Source of the DNA: Bradyrhizobium erythrophlei
GTDB taxonomy: Bacteria; Pseudomonadota; Alphaproteobacteria; Rhizobiales; Xanthobacteraceae
Direction: 5' to 3'
Assembly: GCF_900129425.1 (NCBI RefSeq)
Contig: NZ_LT670817.1
Location: forward strand, 4,030,001-4,094,000
DNA: 64,000 nucleotides
Shown here piece after piece: positions 54,510 through 63,069 of this stretch. The position numbers and the translations under genes are program-made. Below the pieces are notes generated by a model. The model had not been told where the DNA came from and made no database searches. It was given only the letters and a program-made list of their open reading frames with translations. Each line of letters opens with the position of its first letter. Position 1 is the stretch's first letter.

Positions 54510-55379
54510 GTGTACTACATCGATCTGGCCGTAACCGGCATCAGCTTCGGCTGCATGTATGCCATGATGTCGGTAGGCCTGACCCTTGTGTACGGCCTGC
54601 TGCGCATCCTGCACGTGGCGCATGCCGCTGTGTTCGCGCTCGGTGCCTATGTCACGGTTCTGGTCGCCAATGCAACCGGCAGCATCTTGCTCGGCTTTCT
54701 CGCGGCTGTCATTATCACCCCGCTGTTCGGCATCGCGATTTATCGCCTGCTGTACGAGCCGCTGCTCAAATACCGACCGGACGTCCCCATGATCGCTTCG
54801 GTCGGGTTGCTGGTCTTGATGCAAGACGCGTTCCGCATCGTGTTCGGCGAGCAGGGCATTACCTTTCACCGGAATGCTTTCGCCTTCACGACCTTCAATT
54901 TTTCCGGCGTCACCGTCAGCGCGGTGCAGATCGCGATCGTGATGACGACCGCCGTGGTGTTCACGGGGCTGCATCTGTTTACGACGCGAACCCGGATCGG
55001 GATCGGCTGGCGCGCCACCGTGTCCAGGCCGCAGATCGCCGCGAGTTTCGGGATCGATCCGATCAAGGTTCGCTATCTCAACTTCGCCGTTGGGTCGGCG
55101 CTGGCGGCGGTCGCCGGCGGCCTGGTGGCCGAGATGAACAATCTGGTCGATCCCGGCATCGGTTTCGTCGTGAGCTACAAGGCGCTCGCCATCATCGTTC
55201 TCGGTGGCCTCGGCAGCGTGCGCGGCACCCTGATCGCAAGCCTGGTGCTGGGCCTGGTCGAAGCTTACGGCACCGTTTTTATCGGCGCCTGGCTCGATCG
55301 CGACGCGATCGCATTCCTCGCCCTCATCGTGCTCCTGATGATCCGTCCGCAAGGGTTCACCGGAGCGCGCACGGCATGA
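54510..55379 (+). CDS. LivH-type ABC permease
   Basis: 289 residues from GTG 54510. Eight or so transmembrane helices, with GISFGCMYAMMSVGLTLVYG at the N-terminus and the conserved RATVSRPQIAASFGIDPIKV loop that contacts the ATPase, then VSYKALAIIVLGGLGSVRG. The stop overlaps the next start (ATGA), as expected of a coupled permease pair. Confidence 0.9.
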   Translation: MYYIDLAVTGISFGCMYAMMSVGLTLVYGLLRILHVAHAAVFALGAYVTVLVANATGSILLGFLAAVIITPLFGIAIYRLLYEPLLKYRPDVPMIASVGLLVLMQDAFRIVFGEQGITFHRNAFAFTTFNFSGVTVSAVQIAIVMTTAVVFTGLHLFTTRTRIGIGWRATVSRPQIAASFGIDPIKVRYLNFAVGSALAAVAGGLVAEMNNLVDPGIGFVVSYKALAIIVLGGLGSVRGTLIASLVLGLVEAYGTVFIGAWLDRDAIAFLALIVLLMIRPQGFTGARTA

Positions 55380-56224
55380 GCGCTTACGAAATCAGCATCA
55401 TCTCGATCATCGGCATCAATGTCATTCTGGCGGTCAGCCTGAACATGATCAGCGGTTTCTGCGGACAGATCAGTTTAGGCCACGGCGCCTTTTTCGGCGC
55501 TGGTGCCTATGCGGCGGCGCTGACGATGACCGGAAACGGCAGCGTTCCCATGGCGATCGCAGCCGCGCTGATCACCGGCAGCGTGCTCGGTGTCATCGTC
55601 GGTTTTGCCTCGCTGCGCGTGCGCACGGATTTTCTCGCGGTCACCACGATCGGCGTCAATTTCCTGTTTGTTGGTTTCGTCCGCAAGCAGACTTGGCTCG
55701 GTGGCGAGATGGGGATCAGCGGCATTCCGCCGGCCGGTCTCGGCGCTGCCGGCAACATGGTGATGATCCTGCTGTTCGCAGCGGCGACCACTGCCCTGAG
55801 CCTTTATATCAGTCGGTCCTGGATGGGCTTTGCGTTCCGTGCCGTCGGCGAAGACGAGGGCGCTGCGGCTACGCTTGGTATCAATTCCGGCGCCTACAAG
55901 CTCGCCGCCTTCGGCATCGGAACGGCGCTCGCCGGTCTTGCTGGAGGACTCTACACATTTTTCACCCAATTCATCACGGTGGATGCATTCGACTTCATTT
56001 TCTCTGTCATGCTGATGGCGATGGTCGTGATCGGCGGCATCGGATCGACCTGGGGCGTTGTGGTTGCTGCCGTCGGCCTGACCCTGTTGCCCGAGGCGAT
56101 CCGCTTCGTGAACGACTATCGTCTGCTGGTGTTCGGCGGCCTGCTGGTGCTGGTGATCCGCCTGGCGCCGGGAGGCTTGGCGGCAATGGTGCAAAACCTC
56201 TTCGTCGCAGCGAGGAGGTCATGA
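55376..56224 (+). CDS. LivM-type ABC permease
   Basis: 282 residues. NMISGFCGQISLGHGAFFGA near the N-terminus is the classic LivM signature; FRAVGEDEGAAATLGINSGA is the coupling loop, and VVIGGIGSTWGVVVAAVGLT lies near the end. It overlaps LivH by 4 bp and LivG by 4 bp, so translation is coupled through the transporter. Confidence 0.9.
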   Translation: MSAYEISIISIIGINVILAVSLNMISGFCGQISLGHGAFFGAGAYAAALTMTGNGSVPMAIAAALITGSVLGVIVGFASLRVRTDFLAVTTIGVNFLFVGFVRKQTWLGGEMGISGIPPAGLGAAGNMVMILLFAAATTALSLYISRSWMGFAFRAVGEDEGAAATLGINSGAYKLAAFGIGTALAGLAGGLYTFFTQFITVDAFDFIFSVMLMAMVVIGGIGSTWGVVVAAVGLTLLPEAIRFVNDYRLLVFGGLLVLVIRLAPGGLAAMVQNLFVAARRS

Positions 56225-56988
56225 GTGCAGCGCTGAGGCTTGAGGATGTGGCGATCCGGTTCGGCGGCGTTCAGGCCATTGATGGCGTGTCGTTCCTGAT
56301 CGAGGAAGGTGATTTCGTCGGGCTGATCGGGCCCAACGGTGCCGGAAAGACCACTCTGATCAAGGTCGTTGCCGGCTTGTTGCACCCGGACCGAGGGCGG
56401 GTGTGGATCTCGGGCGTCGACGTGACCAGGGACGCGACAGCGGCACGGGTGCGCCGGGGTCTCGCATTGACCCACCAGATCGTACGGCCGTTTCGCGAAT
56501 TGACCGTGGTGGATAACGTCGCGCTCGGTGCCGGATATCGTCATACATCGTCGCCATTGCGTGCTTTGATGCATCTCAATAGGCGAAGCGAATATGAACG
56601 CGCCGCACACATTCTGGCACAGGTCGGCTTGGCGGGGACCGAAAGCAAGCTCGCCGGCTCGCTGCCGCTCGGCCAGATGAAACGGCTGGAGGTCGCCCGC
56701 GCACTGGCTGTCGATCCGCGGGTGATCCTGCTCGACGAACCCTTGGCCGGGCTCAACCATACCGAGGCATCGAAGCAGGTCGAGACCATCGCCGAGGTTC
56801 ATGCCCGCGGCATCACCGTGGTCCTGGTCGAGCACAATTTGGAAGAGGTCATGCGGATCTGCCGGCGCCTGATCGTCCTGAACAATGGGCGGGTGATCGG
56901 GGACGGCGAGCCGCGCGTCGTCATGGCTGACCCCGTCGTACATGACGCCTATGTTGGCGGGGGGATGGCAAGCCATGCTGAAGCTTGA
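56221..56988 (+). CDS. LivG-type ABC ATPase
   Basis: 255 residues from ATG 56221 with AGGAGG upstream. Walker A GPNGAGKTTLIKVVAG near 38; a diverged signature LPLGQMKRLEVARALAVDP near 150, where LSGGQ is replaced by LPLGQ; Walker B VILLDEPLAGL near 170; and H-loop VEHN. The family normally reads L.xGxQ/R; the LPLGQ variant is common in LivG proteins. Confidence 0.9.
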   Translation: MSAALRLEDVAIRFGGVQAIDGVSFLIEEGDFVGLIGPNGAGKTTLIKVVAGLLHPDRGRVWISGVDVTRDATAARVRRGLALTHQIVRPFRELTVVDNVALGAGYRHTSSPLRALMHLNRRSEYERAAHILAQVGLAGTESKLAGSLPLGQMKRLEVARALAVDPRVILLDEPLAGLNHTEASKQVETIAEVHARGITVVLVEHNLEEVMRICRRLIVLNNGRVIGDGEPRVVMADPVVHDAYVGGGMASHAEA

Positions 56989-57715
56989 GAACCTCAATTG
57001 CGGTTACGGCTCGGTCGAGGCCGTGCACAACGTGTCATTCGAGGTTCCCTCAGCCTCGGTGTTCGCATTGCTCGGTCCCAATGGCGCCGGCAAGACCTCG
57101 ACCATCATGGCGATCATGGGCCATGTCGACATCCACGGTGGCCGCATCCTCCTCGGAGGCGAAGACATTACGCGCCGCCGCGCCATCGACCGCGTCGGTC
57201 TCGGGATTTCTCTGGTACCGGAGGGGCGGCAGCTGTTTTCCGATCTCACGGTCGACGAGAATTTGACGGCCGGTGGTTACGCACGTCCGATTTCCCGGGA
57301 CGCCGCCAAGCGTGATCGCGTGTTCGGCTATTTTCCACGGCTGTTTGAGCGGCGAACGCAGCTCGCAGCTTCGCTGTCAGGCGGCGAGCAACAGATGCTG
57401 GCGATCGGTCGCGCGCTGATGGCCGAGCCTCGCCCGCTGCTGGTCGACGAGTTGTCGCTTGGACTGATGCCGAAAATGGTCGATATCTGCCTCGGCGCGT
57501 TGCTGCAGTTGAAGCGCGACGGCATGACGATCGTTCTGGTCGAGCAGAACACGGCGCGCGCGCTGGATGTGGCGGACCAGGTCTGCGTGCTGTCGTCGGG
57601 CGTGCAGGTCTATCGGGGCACGGCGTCGGAGGCGAAAGCGGCTGGCTCGATGTTCGCGACCTTTCTTGGTGTCAACGAGTCTGTCGAGTTATCGAATGTG
57701 AAAGTGCGGCCTTGA
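56975..57715 (+). CDS. LivF-type ABC ATPase
   Basis: 246 residues from ATG 56975, 14 bp inside the end of LivG. Walker A GPNGAGKTSTIMAIMG, the LivF marker GISLVPEGRQLFSDLTVDEN, signature LSGGEQQMLAIGRALM, Walker B PLLVDELSLGL and H-loop VEQN. Completes a five-component transporter with the four preceding genes. The DUF917 gene follows 17 bp later. Confidence 0.9.
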   Translation: MLKLENLNCGYGSVEAVHNVSFEVPSASVFALLGPNGAGKTSTIMAIMGHVDIHGGRILLGGEDITRRRAIDRVGLGISLVPEGRQLFSDLTVDENLTAGGYARPISRDAAKRDRVFGYFPRLFERRTQLAASLSGGEQQMLAIGRALMAEPRPLLVDELSLGLMPKMVDICLGALLQLKRDGMTIVLVEQNTARALDVADQVCVLSSGVQVYRGTASEAKAAGSMFATFLGVNESVELSNVKVRP

Positions 57716-57732
57716 GGCCGGAGGATAAAGCA

Positions 57733-58800
57733 ATGGCGCGAATGCTGACGGTGGACGATGTGGAAGCGGGGCTTGTCGGGGGATTGTTGCTCTCGGCGGG
57801 CGGCAGCGGCAGGAATGCGGTCGACAAAAATCGCGGGCTCGGCCGCATGGCGCTGGACAATGGCGGCGTCCGTCTGGTCGCGCTCGACGAACTGGCGCCT
57901 GACGCGACCATCATCACCGCAACCGCGGTTGGCGCGCCGGGTTTTGCGAACTGGCAGATCAAGCCGCGCGACTCCATCAATGCGGCGCGGCGGCTGATCG
58001 AGAAATTGGACAAGCCGCCGGTCGGCGTCATCTGCGGCCATGTGCCGGGCTTCAATGCCTGGCTCGTCGCCGCCGCGCTCGGGCTCGACTATATCGATGC
58101 GGCCTCGAACGGGCGCGGTCATCCAACCGTGAAAATGGGCGGCATGGGACTGGCGTCGCGGCTCGATCTTTCCATCACCCAGGTCGCGAGCAGCGGCAGC
58201 AAGGCCGAGAACTCGGAATTCGCCATCGAGGTGGAAGGTGACATTGTCCGCACCTCCAATGTGATGCGACAGGCGGCGGTGATCAATGGGGGATTGATCT
58301 ATGCCGCGCGGGGTCCGTTGACGGCGGGCTTCATCGGTGAGAACGGCGCTCCGGGCGCCATCACGTTCCAGCTCGACCTCGGTCGCGCCATGCTGGCGGC
58401 CAGCGGCGCCGATCGCGTTCGCGCGACGGTCGAGTTCCTCGGCGGGGAATTGCTGGTCGACGGCGAGGTCACGGCAAATAGCGTGACCTATGGCGGCGGC
58501 TTCGATCTCGGCCAGATGACCGTGCGCGGCAAGAACGGCGAAGCGGTGCTCGGCGTCTACAACGAGTTCATGACCGCAGATTTCGCCGGCAAGCGCGTTG
58601 CAACGTTCCCCGACATGATCGGAACGCTGGATCCCTTGACCGGTGAGGTGGTGTCGATATCGGAATCCAAGCCCGGCAGCCGCGTCGCCGTCATCATCGC
58701 GCACCGGTCGAAATTCCCGGTCGGCAAGGGCGCGCTCGACCCAGCCGTGTTCCCCGAGGTCGAGAAGGCCATGGGTGTCGACATGCGATCGTATCTCTGA
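57733..58800 (+). CDS. DUF917 family protein, candidate thiohydantoin desulfurase
   Basis: 355 residues from ATG 57733. DUF917 features include VGGLLLSAGGSGRNAVDKNR near the N-terminus, ITATAVGAPGFANWQ, GLDYIDAASNGRGHPTVKMG and a C-terminal TFPDMIGTLDPLTGEVVSIS with VAVIIAHRSKFPVGKGA. From memory, Pfam now names this family S-methyl thiohydantoin desulfurase after work on ergothioneine breakdown; older annotations link it to hydantoin utilisation. Neighbours (urocanase paralogue, hydantoinase, carbamoylase) fit that role. The present member's substrate is inferred only from context. Confidence 0.8.
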   Translation: MARMLTVDDVEAGLVGGLLLSAGGSGRNAVDKNRGLGRMALDNGGVRLVALDELAPDATIITATAVGAPGFANWQIKPRDSINAARRLIEKLDKPPVGVICGHVPGFNAWLVAAALGLDYIDAASNGRGHPTVKMGGMGLASRLDLSITQVASSGSKAENSEFAIEVEGDIVRTSNVMRQAAVINGGLIYAARGPLTAGFIGENGAPGAITFQLDLGRAMLAASGADRVRATVEFLGGELLVDGEVTANSVTYGGGFDLGQMTVRGKNGEAVLGVYNEFMTADFAGKRVATFPDMIGTLDPLTGEVVSISESKPGSRVAVIIAHRSKFPVGKGALDPAVFPEVEKAMGVDMRSYL

Positions 58801-58816
58801 GGAAGGCAGGTCCATC

Positions 58817-59422
58817 ATGCTGCGTCTCTACGACAGCCGGTTGTCCGGCAACGCCTGGAAAGTGCGCATCCTGCTGGCGCAACTCGGCATCCCCTTCGAG
58901 CGCGTTACCCTCGATCTCGCCAAGGGCGCAACCAGCGACCCGGCGTTTCGGGCCAAGAGCCGCTTCGCGCGCGTGCCCGTGCTCGAACTCGAGGACGGCC
59001 GCACTATCGTGGAGTCGGCGGCGATCATGCTCTATCTGGCGGAAGGCTCGCGGCTGCTGCCGGACGATCGCTATCTCCGCGCGGAAGTCACGAGCTGGCT
59101 GACGTTCGAGCAGGCGGATTTGCTACGCGCGCTTGCGCTGCCGCGGTTCTACCATATGCGCGGCATCGCCGATCAGATGAAAAACCGCATCGCCGATTTT
59201 GAGGAAGGAGCCTATGTGGCGCTGGCCAAGGTCGACGATTGGCTTGCCATGCACGATTGGCTTGTCGACAATCGCTACACCATCGCCGACATCGGCATGT
59301 TCGGCTACGTCTCGATGGCGGGCGAGGGCGGCTACGAGATGGAAAAATTTCCAGCGATCCGCGCCTGGCTCGCGCGGGTCAAGGCCCAGCCGGACTGGGT
59401 TCCCCTGGTTGAGGAGGCCTGA
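58817..59422 (+). CDS. Glutathione S-transferase-like protein
   Basis: 201 residues from ATG 58817. The N-terminal thioredoxin-fold half has LYDSRLSGNAWKVRILLAQL, the cis-Pro region SRFARVPVLELEDGRTIVES and IMLYLAE; the C-terminal half is all-alpha and ends FPAIRAWLARVKAQPDWVPL. The active residue could be Ser (SRLSGN). In a pathway handling a thiol or thioether it could catalyse glutathione conjugation or thiol exchange, but that is speculation. Confidence 0.85.
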   Translation: MLRLYDSRLSGNAWKVRILLAQLGIPFERVTLDLAKGATSDPAFRAKSRFARVPVLELEDGRTIVESAAIMLYLAEGSRLLPDDRYLRAEVTSWLTFEQADLLRALALPRFYHMRGIADQMKNRIADFEEGAYVALAKVDDWLAMHDWLVDNRYTIADIGMFGYVSMAGEGGYEMEKFPAIRAWLARVKAQPDWVPLVEEA

Positions 59423-59424
59423 CG

Positions 59425-61083
59425 ATGAACATTCCCGTACGCCGCGGCAAAGAGGTTAAGGCAGGGCGCGGCAACGTCTTGCGCTGCAAGGGCTGGCGGC
59501 AGGAGGCGATCCTGCGCCTGCTGGAGAACAATCTCGAGAACGGCGAGGATCCCGACAATCTCGTGATCTACATGTCGATTGCACGCGCGGCGCGCGACTG
59601 GAAGAGTTTTGACCGCATTGTTGCGACGCTGGCGTCGATGCGTGAAGACCAGACCTTCATCATGCAGTCGGGCAAGCCGATCGGCGTCTTTCCGGGCCAG
59701 TCCACGACGCCGCTCGTGATCATGGCCAACGGCAATCTCGTGGGCGAATGGAGCGGCGAGGAGAGCCGCCGCCAGCTCGACGACATGGGTCTCACCGTCT
59801 ATCCCGGCATGACGGCGGCGGCCTGGCAATATATCGGCAGCCAGGGCATCCTGCAGGGTACGTTCGAGACCTTCATGGCGATCGCCCGCCAGCATTTCGG
59901 CGGCACCCTGGCCGGCCGCTTGCTCCTCACGTCGGGCTGTGGCGGCATGAGCGGCGCGCAGCCGCTGGCCGGAAAGCTCGCCGGAGCATCGACGCTGGTG
60001 ATCGAGGTCGATCAGGCCCGCATCGACCGCCGTATTGCCTCCGGCTATTGCGATGCCACCACTGATGATCTCGACGATGCGATCGCGCGATGGCAGGCCG
60101 CCCGCGACGAGCGGCGTCCACTGGCGCTGGCGCTTTGCGCCAACTCAGCGGTCGTGCTGCCTGGACTGGCCCGACGCGGCATCCTGCCCGACATCGTCAC
60201 CGACCAGACCTTTCCCGATCCTCTGAAGGGTTACGTGCCGGCGGAATTGTCGCTCGAACAGGCCCGCGCCATGCGGACCAGCGATCCGCAAAAACTGATG
60301 GCGCTGGCGCGGCAATCCGTAGCCACGCATCTTCGGGCGATGCTGGGGTTCATGGACCGTGGCGCGATCGTGTTCGAATACGGCAACAGCCTGCGCGCCG
60401 AGGCGAAATCCGCCGGCGTGGAAGACGCATTTCGGATGCGGTCTTTTGTCGACCTCTATATCCGCCCGCTGTTCTGTCAGGGCATCGGACCGTTCCGCTG
60501 GATCGCGGTTTCGGGCGACCCGCAGGACATTTATACCATCGACGAGATGATCCTGGAGACATTCTCGTCCAACCATCCGATCTCGTCCTGGATCGGGAAG
60601 GCGCGCGAACATGTCAAATTCACCGGACTGCCAGCGCGGATCGGTTGGCTCGGCTATGGCGAGCGCAGCCGTCTGGCCTTGCTGGTTAACGAAGCCGTGG
60701 CGAGCGGCCGGATTTCCGCGCCGGTCGCCTTCACCCGGGATCATCTCGATTCCGGCTCGGCCGCGCTTCCGCACCGGGAAACCGAGAACATGAAGGACGG
60801 CTCCGACGCGATCTCGGACTGGCCTATCCTCAATGCACTGTTGAATTGCTCGTCCGGTGCCGACCTCGTGGCGATCCATGGCCTCGGCGGACGCGGCGTC
60901 AGCGCCGGCGTCACGATCGTGGCCGACGGAAATCCGGCGACCGCCGAGCGGCTCAAGCGTGTGCTCGACGGCGATCCCGGCATCGGCGTGTTGCGCCACG
61001 CCGATGCCGGTTACGACATCGCGATCGAGCAGGCCGAGCGCTCGGGGCTCGCCGCGACGGTGCCGCCCGGCCTTGCATCCTAA
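59425..61083 (+). CDS. Divergent urocanase (urocanate hydratase-like)
   Basis: 552 residues, start 2 bp after the GST stop. Family features include MQSGKPIGVFPGQSTTPLVI, QYIGSQGILQGTFETFMAIA, LTSGCGGMSGAQPLAGKLAG, the NAD-domain block VVLPGLARRGILPDIVTDQT, and FEYGNSLRAEAKSAGVEDAF with the conserved Cys in YIRPLFCQGIGPFRW. Compared with the canonical enzyme at the window end, [20 protein letters not shown] is replaced by ADLVAIHGLGGRGVSAG, and the C-terminal part is shorter. Conserved chemistry (NAD-assisted hydration of an imidazole-acrylate) with a changed substrate pocket is the simplest reading, and urocanate may not be the substrate. Confidence 0.85.
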   Translation: MNIPVRRGKEVKAGRGNVLRCKGWRQEAILRLLENNLENGEDPDNLVIYMSIARAARDWKSFDRIVATLASMREDQTFIMQSGKPIGVFPGQSTTPLVIMANGNLVGEWSGEESRRQLDDMGLTVYPGMTAAAWQYIGSQGILQGTFETFMAIARQHFGGTLAGRLLLTSGCGGMSGAQPLAGKLAGASTLVIEVDQARIDRRIASGYCDATTDDLDDAIARWQAARDERRPLALALCANSAVVLPGLARRGILPDIVTDQTFPDPLKGYVPAELSLEQARAMRTSDPQKLMALARQSVATHLRAMLGFMDRGAIVFEYGNSLRAEAKSAGVEDAFRMRSFVDLYIRPLFCQGIGPFRWIAVSGDPQDIYTIDEMILETFSSNHPISSWIGKAREHVKFTGLPARIGWLGYGERSRLALLVNEAVASGRISAPVAFTRDHLDSGSAALPHRETENMKDGSDAISDWPILNALLNCSSGADLVAIHGLGGRGVSAGVTIVADGNPATAERLKRVLDGDPGIGVLRHADAGYDIAIEQAERSGLAATVPPGLAS

Positions 61084-61109
61084 GCAACCGGTCCGGCTCG
61101 CTGGACTGG

Positions 61110-61137
61110 TTGACTTTCCCAAGCCCCTTAATAATGT
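61110..61137 (+). promoter_or_regulatory. Possible sigma-70-type internal promoter
   Basis: TTGACT (61110-61115), 16 bp, TAATGT (61132-61137), about 100 bp before the ornithine-cyclodeaminase-like start. The 150-bp gap after the urocanase is the largest inside the operon, so a secondary promoter is plausible. Confidence 0.35.
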
Positions 61138-61234
61138 ATAGACATATTAGGCTGAGCCCGCGGCTTGCCCGCGGCGTTTCGGCTTTGGTCGCGCGCCGGG
61201 GTGGCCGCGGTCGCCCTGCTAAGGAGGTTCCGTC

Positions 61235-62236
61235 TTGCCGCCGATCTATATCGCCTATCTCAACCGCCTCGATATCGACGAACTCAAGATTACCGATGAG
61301 GAAATCCTCTCGGCCATCGAAGCAAGCCTTGCCAGTCAGGGCAGGGGCGAAACGGTAATCGAACCGCGCGTTCATCTCGAACCCGGGGTCGCCAACGGCC
61401 ATTTCAACGTGCTCCGCGGCGCCATCAAGCCGCCGATCGATTCTGCGGGCGTCAAGATCGTCGGCGACTTCGTCGACAACTACAAGCTCGGCTTTCCCTC
61501 CGAACTCGCGATCCTCGCTTTGTTCGATCCCCGCACCGGCGCGCCAAAGGCCATCCTCGACGCCAGCGGCATCACCGACATGCGCACCGGCGCTGTGACC
61601 GCGATCGGCGCCAAACATCTTGCGCGGAAGAATTCGAAGATCCTTGGTCATATCGGTGCGCGGGGCACCGCCTACTGGAACGTGCGGCTGCTCAATCATC
61701 TGTTCGATTTCGATGAAATCCGCGTTCACTCCCGGCGCGAAGAGAGCCGCAACAGCTTTGCGGAGCGGCTGAGCCGCGATCTCGGCAAGAAGGTCGTCGC
61801 CACCGAAGACTGGCAGAGTTGCGTCGAGGGCGCCGATATCGTGGTCGAGGCTTCACGGCTCGACAAGCCGACGCCGATGCTGAAGACCTCCTGGATCAAA
61901 AAGGGAGCCTTTGTGGTTCCCTATGGGACGATGAGCGCGATTGAGCTGTCGCTGACCGACATCATGGCGAAGCTGGTGGTCGACGACTGGGGCCAGTGCA
62001 AGGGCGGCAAGTTCGGCAGCCTGCGCGCCCATGTCGAGGCGGGAAAGCTGTCTGAAAAAACGCTTCACGCCGAACTCGGACAGATCGTGGCTGGTCTGAA
62101 ACCGGGACGGCAGCGCGACGACGAAACCAATTTGTTCTGGCATCGCGGACTGTCGCTGTCCGATATCGCGCTTGGCCATGCGATGCTGGAGAAATCCCAG
62201 CGTCTGGGGATCGGACAGCGTCTGCGCTTTGCCTGA
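61235..62236 (+). CDS. Ornithine cyclodeaminase/mu-crystallin family protein
   Basis: 333 residues from TTG 61235, supported by AAGGAGG 7 bases upstream. The N-terminal sheet domain is followed by a Rossmann domain: ITDMRTGAVTAIGAKHLARK, KILGHIGARGTAYWNVRLLN, VVATEDWQSCVEGADIVVEA. The family includes NAD(P)-dependent cyclodeaminases, alanine dehydrogenase and ketimine reductases. Here it could act on the amino acid released by the hydantoin branch, or on the imported amino acid; the sequence does not decide. Confidence 0.85.
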   Translation: MPPIYIAYLNRLDIDELKITDEEILSAIEASLASQGRGETVIEPRVHLEPGVANGHFNVLRGAIKPPIDSAGVKIVGDFVDNYKLGFPSELAILALFDPRTGAPKAILDASGITDMRTGAVTAIGAKHLARKNSKILGHIGARGTAYWNVRLLNHLFDFDEIRVHSRREESRNSFAERLSRDLGKKVVATEDWQSCVEGADIVVEASRLDKPTPMLKTSWIKKGAFVVPYGTMSAIELSLTDIMAKLVVDDWGQCKGGKFGSLRAHVEAGKLSEKTLHAELGQIVAGLKPGRQRDDETNLFWHRGLSLSDIALGHAMLEKSQRLGIGQRLRFA

Positions 62237-62248
62237 GGAACAGTGCCG

Positions 62249-63061
62249 ATGCCGTACGTCGCGAATGCACGAATGTATTCGGTCAATCCGGCGGCGGCAT
62301 CGGCATGGAAAGAGCTGTTCGACTGGCTGGCGCGGGAATCGCAAGTCAATTTGCGCGCGATCGACCATGCGTTTCCATTGCCGCTTGCCGAACTCTGGAC
62401 CCGCCCCGATCTGGCCTGCGGCTTCATGTGCGGCTTTCCCTATGCGCTTGCACCGGTGAGGCCGCAGCCGGTCGCAGCCCCCGTTCCCGCGGGAGCGCCT
62501 GTTCCTGGAAAGCCGGTCTACGCCACGCGCCTCGTGGCGCGCGCGGATTCGAGGTTCTATTCGCTTGAAGACACGTTTGGCGGCCGGCTCGGATATACGG
62601 TCGAGGATTCCCATTCCGGCTATAACGCGCTGCGGCATCATTTGCTGCCGTATCAATCCGCGCGCGGGGCGCGCCTTTACCGCGAGAGCGTCGGTCCGCT
62701 ATTCACGCCGCGCCGGGTCATCGAAGCCCTTCTCGCCGGCGATATCGATGTCGGCCCGCTCGATAGCTACGCGCTGGACTTGATGCTGCATCACGAGCCG
62801 GATCTGGCGGCCCGGATCAGGATCGTCGCGACCACCGATCCTGCGCCGATTCCATTTCTCGTCGCGGCGCCGGACTGTTCCGTCGAAACGGTGTTGGCGC
62901 TGCAGGCCGCGCTGGCGAACTTTGCCGATGCGTCGGCCTGCGCGGACCTGAGAGACCGGCTTTGCCTGGAGGCGTTCGCTCCGGTCAAGACCGACGACTA
63001 CGAGTTGATCATGCGGTGGGACACCGAAGCCCGCGCGGCGGGCTATATCCAACCGGGCTGA
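62249..63061 (+). CDS. PhnD-like (phosphonate-binding fold) protein without a signal peptide
   Basis: 270 residues from ATG 62249 (GAGGA 9 bases upstream; GTG 62243 is an alternative). A type II periplasmic-binding fold is suggested by DLACGFMCGFPYALAPV, then GYTVEDSHSGYNALRHHLLP, VIEALLAGDIDVGPLDSYAL and HHEPDLAARIRIVATTD. No signal peptide is evident at either start, so it may stay in the cytoplasm as a sensor or chaperone, or the real start may be lost. It is the last gene of the operon and ends 8 bp from the convergent hutD. Confidence 0.75.
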   Translation: MPYVANARMYSVNPAAASAWKELFDWLARESQVNLRAIDHAFPLPLAELWTRPDLACGFMCGFPYALAPVRPQPVAAPVPAGAPVPGKPVYATRLVARADSRFYSLEDTFGGRLGYTVEDSHSGYNALRHHLLPYQSARGARLYRESVGPLFTPRRVIEALLAGDIDVGPLDSYALDLMLHHEPDLAARIRIVATTDPAPIPFLVAAPDCSVETVLALQAALANFADASACADLRDRLCLEAFAPVKTDDYELIMRWDTEARAAGYIQPG

Positions 63062-63069
63062 TCGCCCGG

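Noticed and set aside
53349..55352. 667-codon minus-strand ORF opposite the LivK/LivH genes
   Set aside because: His/Asp/Arg-rich shadow translation; the plus-strand genes have clear family motifs and coupled starts.
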